Part shown: piece by piece, positions 1-5,327 of the stretch | How the letters are laid out: each line of letters opens with the position of its first letter | Numbering within the stretch: position 1 is the stretch's first letter | Assembly: GCA_049325575.1 (NCBI GenBank) | Contig: JBMOLK010000275.1 | Coordinates: 1-5,353, forward strand | Direction: 5' to 3' | DNA: 5,353 nucleotides | DNA from: JBMOLK01 sp049325575 | GTDB taxonomy: Bacteria; Bacillota; Clostridia; Acetivibrionales; Acetivibrionaceae | Position numbers and translations under genes: made by a program | The notes under the pieces: model-generated | The model's database searches: none | Told to the model about the DNA's origin: nothing | The model's input: the letters and a program-made list of their open reading frames with translations, nothing else

Positions 1-2
1 GA

Positions 3-110
3 AGGAATGATAATGAACCAGGTGTTGTTGTTATATGGAGGGGATTAAAAAGGCTTCATGATATTACCCAAGGTTGGCTTATAGCTCAATTACCAGTAAA
101 AGACCAATAA
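3..110 (+). CDS. C-terminal end of a probable IS4-type transposase (cut by window edge)
   Basis: An open frame runs from the left edge to a TAA at 108-110 and encodes 35 residues. It contains the string PGVVVIWRGLKRLHDITQGW. From memory, this matches the C-terminal pattern of many IS4-family DDE transposases (ePGv.tlWrGlrrLhDi..Gw), which lies after the catalytic core. The start and catalytic residues lie outside the window, so it cannot be said whether the gene is complete or a remnant. No terminal inverted repeat of this element was recognised in the roughly 110 bases after the stop. The family call rests on one short motif and is tentative. Confidence 0.55.
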   Translation, partial: RNDNEPGVVVIWRGLKRLHDITQGWLIAQLPVKDQ

Positions 111-153
111 TATGTATAAAGATAAGCTGGCAATGAAGACCGGTTTTCTTTGT

Positions 154-183
154 CCACTTTCTTTTTACGTAAAAAGAAAGTGG
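154..183. repeat. 30-nt perfect palindrome
   Basis: The half-site CCACTTTCTTTTTAC is followed directly by its exact reverse complement, giving 15 + 15 nt centred on ACGT. It lies between the IS4-type stop codon and the 3' end of the IS256-type transposase. As RNA it could form a hairpin with up to 13 pairs and a 4-nt loop from either strand. It has no T-run after the stem, so it is not a canonical intrinsic terminator. It could be a protein-binding site, a repeated palindromic element, or part of a lost transposon end. The symmetry is directly visible; the role is unknown. Confidence 0.8.
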
Positions 184-220
184 GAGCCCTTAGAGGGCGG
201 TGGGGGTGGCTTCCTATAGC

Positions 221-1438
221 CTACAGGTGGTTTTCTAGCCGCCCTGGGAATAATATTAATAGTTGACTCAAAACTTTGTCCCAGTTTTTATACCTCTGTG
301 TCCATTTTTTTATTACATTTCTGGATGCAAGGTAAAGCATTTTTTCTAATGATGCATCCGAAGGAAACATTGTTTTTGACTTTGTTACTTTTCTATACTG
401 CCTATGAAGACCTTCTATTATGTTTGTTGTATATATTATTTTTCGTACTTCTTCAGGAAATTTGTAGAATGGACTTAGTACATCCCAGTTATTTTCCCAA
501 CTTCGTATTGCAAAAGGATAAGACTTTCCCCACTTATCCTTTAGTTTATATAGCTCTTCCAAACCTACATCTTCATTGATTGCATGGTATACACCCTTAA
601 AATCATTGCTAAATTCCTTTAAGTCTTTATAAGATACATATTTGAAAGAATTGCGTAACTGATGGATTATGCATCTTTGTATTTCTGCTTTAGGATAAGC
701 TGCATTTATGGCTTCCTTTAAGCCTGTAAGTCCATCAACACAAAATAATAGAACATCCTGAACACCTCTATTTTTCAAATCATTCAACACACCTAACCAA
801 AACTTTGAACTTTCATTATCCCCAATCCATATACCTAGGATATCCTTGTTTCCTTCTACGGTTACACCTAAGACAACATATGCAGCTCGGTTCACAATTT
901 GTCCGTCACTTCGGATTTTAAAGTGTATCGCGTCCATAAATACAAAGGGATAAACACACTCCAGAGGCCTTTGCTGCCATTCTTTTATTTCAGGAGCAAT
1001 TCTATCTGTAATCTTACTTACCATCTCCGCAGAAAGGTTTATGCCGTAAATTTCCCTTATTTGTTCTTCAATATCTCTTGTAGACATACCTCTAGAATAT
1101 AGAGCTATAACTTTTTCTTCTATTCCGGATACATTCCTTTGATATTTAGGCACTATCTGAGGTTTAAATTCACCCTTTCTATCTCGGGGTACCTGGATTT
1201 GAACTTCACCAAATTCACTTTTTATAGTTTTGGGTGAGTAGCCATTGCGGCTATTGTCTGTTTCTTTGCAACTTACATCATTTTTTTCATATCCAAGCTT
1301 AGTTTCGATTTCTGCTTCCAGTAATTCTTGGATCATATCCTTAAAAATATCCTTTAAGTATGTTGTTACATCATTAACACTTTGGAAATTATTTCCCCTA
1401 ATAATACTCTTAACCTGTTCTTTTGACAATGTTGACAT
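221..1438 (-). CDS. IS256-family transposase
   Basis: This 405-residue protein is a DDE transposase of the IS256 / Transposase_mut family, which moves its element through a circular intermediate. The catalytic triad is visible: D169 in FVFMDAIHFK, D235 in LLFCVDGLTGL, and E342 in TTNIIEGLHRQYRK. The family's C-x2-H signature is seen as RCIIHQLRN (C256, H259). The N-terminal 150 residues contain the usual DNA-binding region, including DNSRNGYSPKTI and YSRGMSTRDIEEQI. The length fits the family (about 390-410). The ATG is preceded by AAGGAGGAG (1446-1454) at 7-nt spacing, which fixes the start. The reading frame is intact, so the enzyme may be active, although the left end of the element was not found. 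It reads away from the NADAR gene upstream, on the same strand. Confidence 0.95.
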   Translation of the reverse strand: MSTLSKEQVKSIIRGNNFQSVNDVTTYLKDIFKDMIQELLEAEIETKLGYEKNDVSCKETDNSRNGYSPKTIKSEFGEVQIQVPRDRKGEFKPQIVPKYQRNVSGIEEKVIALYSRGMSTRDIEEQIREIYGINLSAEMVSKITDRIAPEIKEWQQRPLECVYPFVFMDAIHFKIRSDGQIVNRAAYVVLGVTVEGNKDILGIWIGDNESSKFWLGVLNDLKNRGVQDVLLFCVDGLTGLKEAINAAYPKAEIQRCIIHQLRNSFKYVSYKDLKEFSNDFKGVYHAINEDVGLEELYKLKDKWGKSYPFAIRSWENNWDVLSPFYKFPEEVRKIIYTTNIIEGLHRQYRKVTKSKTMFPSDASLEKMLYLASRNVIKKWTQRYKNWDKVLSQLLILFPGRLENHL

Positions 1439-1499
1439 AAATAAACTCCTCCTTAGCTTTTCTTATTCCTAATTCTTGCCAAGAAGGAGTTGTTTATTT
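1439..1499 (-). promoter_or_regulatory. Leader hairpin hiding the IS256 transposase ribosome-binding site
   Basis: Two arms, 1439-1457 and 1478-1499, form a long imperfect inverted repeat around a 20-nt loop. On the minus-strand RNA, AAAUAAAC pairs with GUUUAUUU. After a 3-nt bulge (AAC), UCCUUCUUGGC pairs with GCUAAGGAGGA using two G-U pairs, for about 19 pairs in total. The Shine-Dalgarno AAGGAGGAG lies entirely in the 3' arm, directly before the ATG. A transcript starting outside the element would contain both arms and be poorly translated. Such protection from read-through is known for IS10 and IS50; its use here is inferred from the pairing. Confidence 0.7.
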
Positions 1500-1503
1500 C
1501 AGC

Positions 1504-1528
1504 TTACACAAAATTTTTTACATCCTCT
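1504..1528. repeat. Probable right terminal repeat of the IS256-type element
   Basis: The sequence TTACACAAAA, six T's and ACATCCTC lies about 65 bp upstream of the transposase start. It resembles the TTTACACAAA.. TTTGACA-like ends common in IS256-family elements (family knowledge, from memory). No matching inverted copy exists left of the gene, so the exact tip and the 8-9 bp target duplication cannot be fixed. Confidence 0.45.
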
Positions 1529-1562
1529 ACTGGGCGTCAAACAATGTTTTCAACTTTTAGTT

Positions 1563-2207
1563 CTATACACTATATATTTTAAGAAATTCTTCCGTTTTGT
1601 TAATCACCTTTTCCAAAAGGCCAGTTCTTTTCAGTGAAACAAACAAAGCAGCCGACCTTGCTTGGCAATTAATTGATTTTTTGGGGTTAAATTCAATATC
1701 ACTAAAAGCAGAGTACTCCATAATTTTGTTTGTTAATTCTATGTTATGATAAACCGCATTAAGATAAAGCCAATCATAAAAAGCCGTTTTAGGTTCTAAA
1801 GACCATTTTTGCCCATGAAAACAAAAGTAAATAAGTTTCCCAGAACTTTTAAGTCTCTCATCTGTTTTTGCCTCCCTAGCTGAATTATTAAGTAAATCTA
1901 GATAAGGCCCACCCAGATCAAAAACTTTACTTGATTGGAAAGCAGTTTCAACACTAACGATTTTATTCTGGTGTGAAAGTATTAAATTAAATGCACTTAA
2001 TTCAACACCGGTTGTTTCTAGCGATTTACTTGATATCTCTAAAACTTTAAAGTCTGGATAATCCTTGTTAAAAGCATCATGTAAGGATTTAATTGACTTT
2101 TGTTTTTGAGATAATGACAATCCTGGAAACCAAGTAAAATCAATTTCCTTTTCTTCAACAAACCCACTTATGCTTACATTAGCTATAAAAACCGGTCTTT
2201 TAGCCAA
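1563..2207 (-). CDS. NADAR-fold protein, DarT1-associated antitoxin type (orphan)
   Basis: The protein (214 residues from TTG; 217 from GTG at 2216) resembles the NADAR proteins found beside DarT1. DarT1 ADP-ribosylates guanine in DNA, and the NADAR partner removes that mark. Landmarks, numbered from the GTG: RPVFIA near the N-terminus, FTWFPGLSLSQKQKSIKSLH (28-47), VETAFQSSKVF (89-99), SAREAKTDERL (112-122), EPKTAFYDWLYLNAV (141-155), and FNPKKSINCQARSAALFVSL (176-195). VETAFQSSKVF aligns with SEHYFQAxKF of YbiA-type NADAR proteins, which makes E90 and K97 likely active-site residues. No signal peptide or membrane segment is visible, so it is cytoplasmic. The frame is intact. TTG is preferred because AGGAG sits 8 nt before it, whereas the GTG overlaps that AGGAG. 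No DarT1 gene lies on either side: the downstream neighbour is the IS256 element, and upstream lies the IS66 element. The family call is from remembered sequence pattern, not a search. Confidence 0.75.
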   Translation of the reverse strand: MAKRPVFIANVSISGFVEEKEIDFTWFPGLSLSQKQKSIKSLHDAFNKDYPDFKVLEISSKSLETTGVELSAFNLILSHQNKIVSVETAFQSSKVFDLGGPYLDLLNNSAREAKTDERLKSSGKLIYFCFHGQKWSLEPKTAFYDWLYLNAVYHNIELTNKIMEYSAFSDIEFNPKKSINCQARSAALFVSLKRTGLLEKVINKTEEFLKIYSV

Positions 2208-2220
2208 AACAACCACTCCT
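2205..2220 (-). promoter_or_regulatory. Ribosome-binding site deciding the NADAR gene start
   Basis: Read on the minus strand, AGGAG (2216-2220) is followed by 8 nt and then TTG (2205-2207). A GTG in the same frame (2214-2216) shares its first base with the AGGAG, so it has no usable spacing. TTG is therefore the better start. It also places the conserved RPVF segment close to the N-terminus. Confidence 0.6.
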
Positions 2221-2418
2221 ATATAAGAAAAATAACCATACTTAGTCTAGCAAAAAATAAACTCTTAGTAAACTCTTGTAAATAATCTTGAGTAGGACTT
2301 ATAAATGGTAACCGTCACAAGCGGAAACCCTCTTTTACTTTGCTGTTTACCTTTGCACCAGTTTCACAAGAATATAGTTATATAGTTTATATTTAATCAA
2401 CAATCAACGAAAATAAAT
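2221..2418. other. Non-coding upstream region of the NADAR gene with three short tandem repeats
   Basis: No convincing gene is seen here. Three short tandem repeats are visible: TAAACTCTT at 2258-2266 and 2269-2277 (11-bp period), ATATAGTT at 2372-2379 and 2380-2387, and AATCAAC at 2395-2401 and 2402-2408. The region must hold the NADAR promoter unless transcription comes from further upstream, but no clear -35/-10 pair was found on the minus strand. AAATAAAT (2411-2418) directly abuts the IS66 element and would be the left copy of its 8-bp target duplication. The right copy lies outside the window. Confidence 0.5.
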
Positions 2419-2451
2419 GTAAGCGGTGGAACAAGTGGCGTAGTGTAAAAA
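2419..2451 (+). repeat. IS66 left terminal inverted repeat
   Basis: This 33-nt end starts GTAAGCGGTGGA, contains GCGTAG and finishes in AAAAA. Aligned with the reverse complement of the right end, it matches at 27 of 34 columns with one single-base gap. Its last five A's are also the first bases of the tnpA leader hairpin. Confidence 0.85.
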
Positions 2452-2504
2452 CCTTCCGTGCTTGATATTATTAGAAATAATAAATATCTGACGGGAGGTT
2501 TTTT
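2447..2504 (+). promoter_or_regulatory. Leader hairpin enclosing the tnpA ribosome-binding site
   Basis: AAAAACCTTCCGT (2447-2459) pairs with ACGGGAGGTTTTT (2491-2503) over 13 pairs, one of them G-U. Between them GATATTATT (2464-2472) pairs with AATAATAAATATC (2476-2488), leaving a small bulge, so the whole leader can fold as one long hairpin. The tnpA Shine-Dalgarno GGGAGG (2493-2498) is inside the outer stem. The stem also ends in a T-run, so the structure resembles an intrinsic terminator as well. Transcripts entering from outside would include both arms. The effect on translation or termination is inferred from pairing only. Confidence 0.7.
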
Positions 2505-2505
2505 A

Positions 2506-2853
2506 ATGGCTAATAGGGATTTAAATCTTGAAAGAGAATGGAAAATAAGATTTGAGGAGTATAAAAAAAGTGGATTAAGTGTTAAAGCATGGTGTGAAAA
2601 GAACGGAATTAAATCCACTACATTTCATTACTGGATAAAGCGGTTTAACAACTCAGAACAAAAAGTTACTCCAGCCAAAGTACAGTTTGCCAAGGTTATA
2701 CTACAACCTGACAACACTAATAATGCTGTTACAAACATAATTTATGAAAGCAAAAAAATTCATCTTTCCTATGGCAGCTATACAATTGGCATTGAAGATA
2801 GTTTTAATCCAGCTACACTTGCAGAACTACTGAAGGTTCTGCAAAAACCATGA
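2506..2853 (+). CDS. tnpA: IS66 element accessory protein TnpA
   Basis: The 115-residue protein is the small HTH-containing first product of IS66 elements, needed along with TnpB and TnpC for transposition and likely to bind DNA. Residues 11-47, from EWKIRFEEYKKSGLSVKAWC to the HYWIKRF segment, form the predicted helix-turn-helix. The C-terminal half ends in the family-like segment SFNPATLAELLKVL. ATG at 2506 is chosen because GGGAGG (2493-2498) lies 7 nt before it. The frame remains open further upstream to a GTG at 2458, but that extension lies inside the leader hairpin and lacks its own ribosome site. The stop overlaps the tnpB start as ATGA, which suggests translational coupling. The length is ordinary for the family. 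Confidence 0.9.
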   Translation: MANRDLNLEREWKIRFEEYKKSGLSVKAWCEKNGIKSTTFHYWIKRFNNSEQKVTPAKVQFAKVILQPDNTNNAVTNIIYESKKIHLSYGSYTIGIEDSFNPATLAELLKVLQKP

Positions 2854-3221
2854 TTCAGCATATGGCCGAAGGAATTGAAAATATTTATCTTGCTTTAGGG
2901 TATACAGATTTCAGAAAACAAATTACGGGGCTGACAGCAATGGTCGCTCTGCAATTCAAATTGGACCCATACACTGGCACCAGCCTATTCCTATTCTGTA
3001 ACAAAAGACGTAGTGCGATAAAATTGCTCAGATGGGATGGAAACGGTTTTGTACTTGCAACCAAAAGCTTAGCAGATGACTTGAAATTCCAATGGCCAAA
3101 AACAAAAGGAGAACTTCGTAATATTAGCAGTCAAGAGCTTGCCTGGCTTTTAGAAGGATTACAAATAGATCAGCGGAGGGCACACCCTAAAAAAATAGAT
3201 ACGTCTAATGTCCTTTTCTAA
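2850..3221 (+). CDS. tnpB: IS66 element accessory protein TnpB
   Basis: The 123-residue protein belongs to the IS66 Orf2/TnpB family, a helper required for transposition whose biochemical role is not well defined. (It is unrelated to the RNA-guided TnpB of IS200/IS605.) Family hallmarks are YTDFRKQITGL (18-28), SLFLFCNKRR and the following KLLRWDGNGF (45-67), a WPKTKGEL segment (82-89), and the C-terminal LAWLLEGLQI (98-107). The first ATG forms a 4-bp ATGA overlap with the tnpA stop, so ribosomes finishing tnpA probably reinitiate here. An internal ATG four codons later (2862) is possible and would change little. The gene is intact and of normal length. Confidence 0.92.
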   Translation: MIQHMAEGIENIYLALGYTDFRKQITGLTAMVALQFKLDPYTGTSLFLFCNKRRSAIKLLRWDGNGFVLATKSLADDLKFQWPKTKGELRNISSQELAWLLEGLQIDQRRAHPKKIDTSNVLF

Positions 3222-3323
3222 AATGTGAAAATAACTGCTGAAATTTATAAAAAAATTGCCAGTAAAACAAAGAGAAATTTTGCATTAAAAAGTTGCCAAA
3301 GCCTAGTATTTTAAGGCATTTTA

Positions 3324-3332
3324 TGATATAAT
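3324..3332 (+). promoter_or_regulatory. Extended -10 promoter for tnpC
   Basis: TG at 3324-3325, one base, then TATAAT at 3327-3332 forms a perfect extended -10 (TGnTATAAT) in the 142-bp gap between tnpB and tnpC. The -35 position (about 3304-3309) is a poor match, as is usual for this promoter type. Transcription would start near 3339, leaving a leader of about 25 nt with AAGGGG (3347-3352) 11 nt before the tnpC ATG. In an AT-rich gap a chance match is possible. Confidence 0.5.
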
Positions 3333-3363
3333 TGGTATATATTCTGAAGGGGAAAAACAATAT

Positions 3364-5016
3364 ATGCAGGCAACTTTACAAAAGCAAATTTCTATTCTGA
3401 AGGAATCTGAAAAGAAGCTCCTTGAAGAAAATGAAAAACAGCAAAAGAAAATAGAACTTCTTGAAAGAAATGTTGAAGCGTTAACCCAAGCACTGCTGCA
3501 AATATCTAAGCAACAATATGGAGCATCTAGTGAGAAAACACCTCAGTATTGTGGACAGCTTTACATTTTCGAGGAGACAGACGAATTTTTTGAAGCAGAT
3601 ATTGATGCCCTTCCAGAAAGACAGACTGTTAGAGCACATAAAAGGCTTAAAAGAAAAGCAGGAGACAAGCAACGGTTGATAGCTGATATACCACATGAAG
3701 TTGTAGAATGTGTTATTGACCAGGATGAGGGTTGTGAAGTTTGCGGCTCAGAATTAAAGGTTATAGGTAAGAAAAATGTCCGAACTGAGGTAGAATACAT
3801 ACCCGCAAGAGTAAAAGCTACTGAATATATACAATACATCTACAAATGTGTCGATTGTGGTAACAGTGATGAATTTCCTGACCCCTTTATTAAAAAAGCT
3901 GATGTGCCTAAGCCTGTCATGTATCGCTCCCTTGCCTCTCCAACTTCTGTTGCATGGGTCATGTATCAGAAGTACGTTCTAGCAGTACCTCTCTATCGGC
4001 AGGAAAAAGAATGGCTACGAATGGGATTCGATTTAAGCCGATCGAATATGTCCAACTGGGTAATTCAGTGTGCAGCTTCATGGCTTAGACCCTTGTATGA
4101 AAAGATGCATGAAAAACTTCTCACCTATGAAATCATCATGAGTGATGAAACCAGCTATCAATGCAACAAGGAGGTCGGGAAAAAAGCATCCAGCCAATCA
4201 TACCTATGGTTGTATCGGAATGGCGATTATTTAGGACCTCCGATAGCACTTTTCCAGTATACACGCACCAGAGCTGGAGAAAATGCCAGGACATTTCTTA
4301 AAGGTTTTTCCGGTTTTTTAGTTTCAGACGCCTTCGCAGGGTATGAAAAGGTAGAAAACATAAAGCGATGCCTATGCTGGAGTCACCTTAGAAGATACTA
4401 TATAAAATCAATACCACTTGACAGCAGAAAAAAAGAGATTCCAGGTTCAGCAGGTGCAATAGGAAGAGCTTACTGTAACAAATTGTTCAGGCTTGAAAAG
4501 AAATGGAAAGAACTACCGCCTGATGAAAGAAAACAGAAACGTCTGGAACAGAGTATTCCTGCTCTAAACGCTTTCTTTGCATGGGCAAAAAAGGTGAAAA
4601 CCAGTCAGGAACCTTTAAAGAAGGCTTTGTATTACACTTTAAACCATGAAGAATACTTTAAAAACTTTCTTCAAGATGGTAGAATACCATTAACAAATAA
4701 TGCTTCGGAGAACTGTATAAGACCCGTAGCAGTAGCAAGGAAAAACTTTCTTTTTTCTGATACACCAAGAGGTGCCGAGGCAAGTGCAACAGTATTCAGT
4801 ATAATAGAAACAGCAAGGGCAAATGAAATTGATCCTTATGAGTATTTGGTTTATATTTTCAAGACACTGCCCAATATAGACTTTATAAGCCAACCGGAAA
4901 TTCTGGATAATTATATGCCTTGGTCGGAAACACTTCCAGAGGCATGCAAAATGAGGAAAAAGAAAGCGAAAATATTAGATGGAGAAGAAGATATAAATGA
5001 AAACACCGAACATTGA
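3364..5016 (+). CDS. tnpC: IS66-family transposase TnpC
   Basis: The 550-residue protein is the DDE transposase of the IS66 element. Domains in order: a leucine/glutamate-rich coiled coil (about 1-50), including SKQQYGASSEKT, the usual IS66 N-terminal segment; a zinc finger with C124-x2-C127 and C162-x2-C165; and the catalytic core. The likely triad is D261 (IIMSDETSYQ), D322 (GFLVSDAFAGY) and E449 (LTNNASENCIRPVAVARKN). CLCWSHLRRYY (336-346) is the conserved C-W-x-H stretch after the second aspartate. The C-terminal part (about 466-510, from DTPRGAEASATVFSIIETAR) matches the IS66 C-terminal domain. No domain is broken and length is within the family range. The start ATG follows AAGGGG at 11 nt. 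The last 20 bases overlap the next gene in another frame. The last 25 residues are lysine/glutamate rich. Confidence 0.95.
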   Translation: MQATLQKQISILKESEKKLLEENEKQQKKIELLERNVEALTQALLQISKQQYGASSEKTPQYCGQLYIFEETDEFFEADIDALPERQTVRAHKRLKRKAGDKQRLIADIPHEVVECVIDQDEGCEVCGSELKVIGKKNVRTEVEYIPARVKATEYIQYIYKCVDCGNSDEFPDPFIKKADVPKPVMYRSLASPTSVAWVMYQKYVLAVPLYRQEKEWLRMGFDLSRSNMSNWVIQCAASWLRPLYEKMHEKLLTYEIIMSDETSYQCNKEVGKKASSQSYLWLYRNGDYLGPPIALFQYTRTRAGENARTFLKGFSGFLVSDAFAGYEKVENIKRCLCWSHLRRYYIKSIPLDSRKKEIPGSAGAIGRAYCNKLFRLEKKWKELPPDERKQKRLEQSIPALNAFFAWAKKVKTSQEPLKKALYYTLNHEEYFKNFLQDGRIPLTNNASENCIRPVAVARKNFLFSDTPRGAEASATVFSIIETARANEIDPYEYLVYIFKTLPNIDFISQPEILDNYMPWSETLPEACKMRKKKAKILDGEEDINENTEH

Positions 5017-5275
5017 TTTTGTAATGGAAATGACTAAATCTTACTTGGATGGCGAGATAGACTGTATTGACTATGCTCTTGATCTACCCTACGAATTAAA
5101 AAATCGATACAATAAAATGGCAAGAGAACATAGGGAGTATGCTGAGCTCATTTATGACTGTCTGTTGGTAGAAGGAGCAGCACAGTACGATTCTCTTACC
5201 GATGCACAATTTAAAAGGCTGATCCGAAAGCAGTATAAATATATTATAGGTGTTGTGAAAGAAGGATTCCTATAA
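4997..5275 (+). CDS. Small conserved-looking fourth gene of the IS66 element, function unknown
   Basis: The 92-residue protein overlaps the end of tnpC by 20 bp, is read in a different frame, and lies inside the transposon ends ahead of its terminator, so it travels with the element. It is predicted mostly helical and charged. Visible segments are FVMEMTKSYLDGEIDCIDYALDLPYEL (8-34), RYNKMAREHREYAELIYDCL (37-56), and LTDAQFKRLIRKQYKYI (67-83). There is no signal peptide, membrane segment or cysteine cluster. A weak ribosome site, GGAG (4981-4984), lies 12 nt before the ATG; coupling to tnpC translation is likely. From memory, similar proteins of about 90 residues follow tnpC in other clostridial IS66 elements, but none has a known function to my knowledge. 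It could be a transposition regulator or accessory factor; this is a guess. Confidence 0.75.
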   Translation: MKTPNIDFVMEMTKSYLDGEIDCIDYALDLPYELKNRYNKMAREHREYAELIYDCLLVEGAAQYDSLTDAQFKRLIRKQYKYIIGVVKEGFL

Positions 5276-5280
5276 ATTAA

Positions 5281-5327
5281 TGCAAAAAATGACCGCTGAG
5301 TTTATCAGACCGGTCATTTTTTTTGCA
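5281..5327 (+). terminator. Intrinsic terminator at the right end of the IS66 element
   Basis: AAAAAATGACCG (5284-5295) pairs with CGGTCATTTTTT (5311-5322). After a 2-nt bulge the stem continues as CTGA (5296-5299) with TCAG (5305-5308) around the loop GTTTA, and an eight-T run covers 5317-5324. It starts 6 nt after the stop of the fourth gene. The A-run on the other side makes it potentially bidirectional, so it could also block transcription entering the element from the right. Its 3' edge overlaps the inner end of the right inverted repeat. Confidence 0.9.

Larger units (their letters stand above)
221..1528 (-). mobile_element. IS256-family insertion sequence, left end not identifiable
   Basis: The element holds one full-length IS256-type transposase gene. 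Upstream of that gene, at 1504-1527, lies TTACACAAAA followed by TTTTTACATCCTC, which resembles the inner part of IS256-family terminal repeats. The reverse complement of this sequence should appear just beyond the transposase stop codon, left of 221. It does not: that stretch is GC-rich and unrelated. No target-site duplication can therefore be named. The element may have lost its left end by deletion or by another insertion. The boundaries given are the gene stop and the estimated right tip. Confidence 0.6.

Noticed and set aside
298..579. Open frame of 93 codons on the plus strand
   Set aside because: It lies antisense within the intact IS256-type transposase gene, has no ribosome site and resembles no known protein. 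The same applies to the plus-strand frames at 899-1102 and 1245-1472.
1530..1555. TTGACG on the minus strand as the -35 of the IS256 transposase
   Set aside because: No acceptable -10 lies 16-18 bp downstream. The only A/T-rich candidate is at 14 bp and fits poorly.
2305..2385. 26-codon plus-strand frame starting ATGGTAACC, and a short minus-strand frame ending KVKEGFRL
   Set aside because: Both are very short with no ribosome site or recognisable family, and an in-frame stop lies just upstream of the second. They are chance frames.
2462..2490. TTGATA, 17 bp, TATCTG as a tnpA promoter
   Set aside because: The spacing is right but the -10 is poor. A start near 2497 would cut into the ribosome site, so it could not drive normal tnpA translation.
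2397..2618. Minus-strand frame of 73 codons across the IS66 left end
   Set aside because: It crosses the transposon boundary and lies antisense to tnpA, so it is a shadow frame. The minus-strand frames at 3481-3696, 3561-3839 and 4690-4893 are likewise antisense to tnpC.
2850..3221. RNA-guided nuclease TnpB
   Set aside because: The shared gene name is a coincidence. This is the small IS66 helper protein with the DFRK and RWDGNGF motifs and has no RuvC domain.
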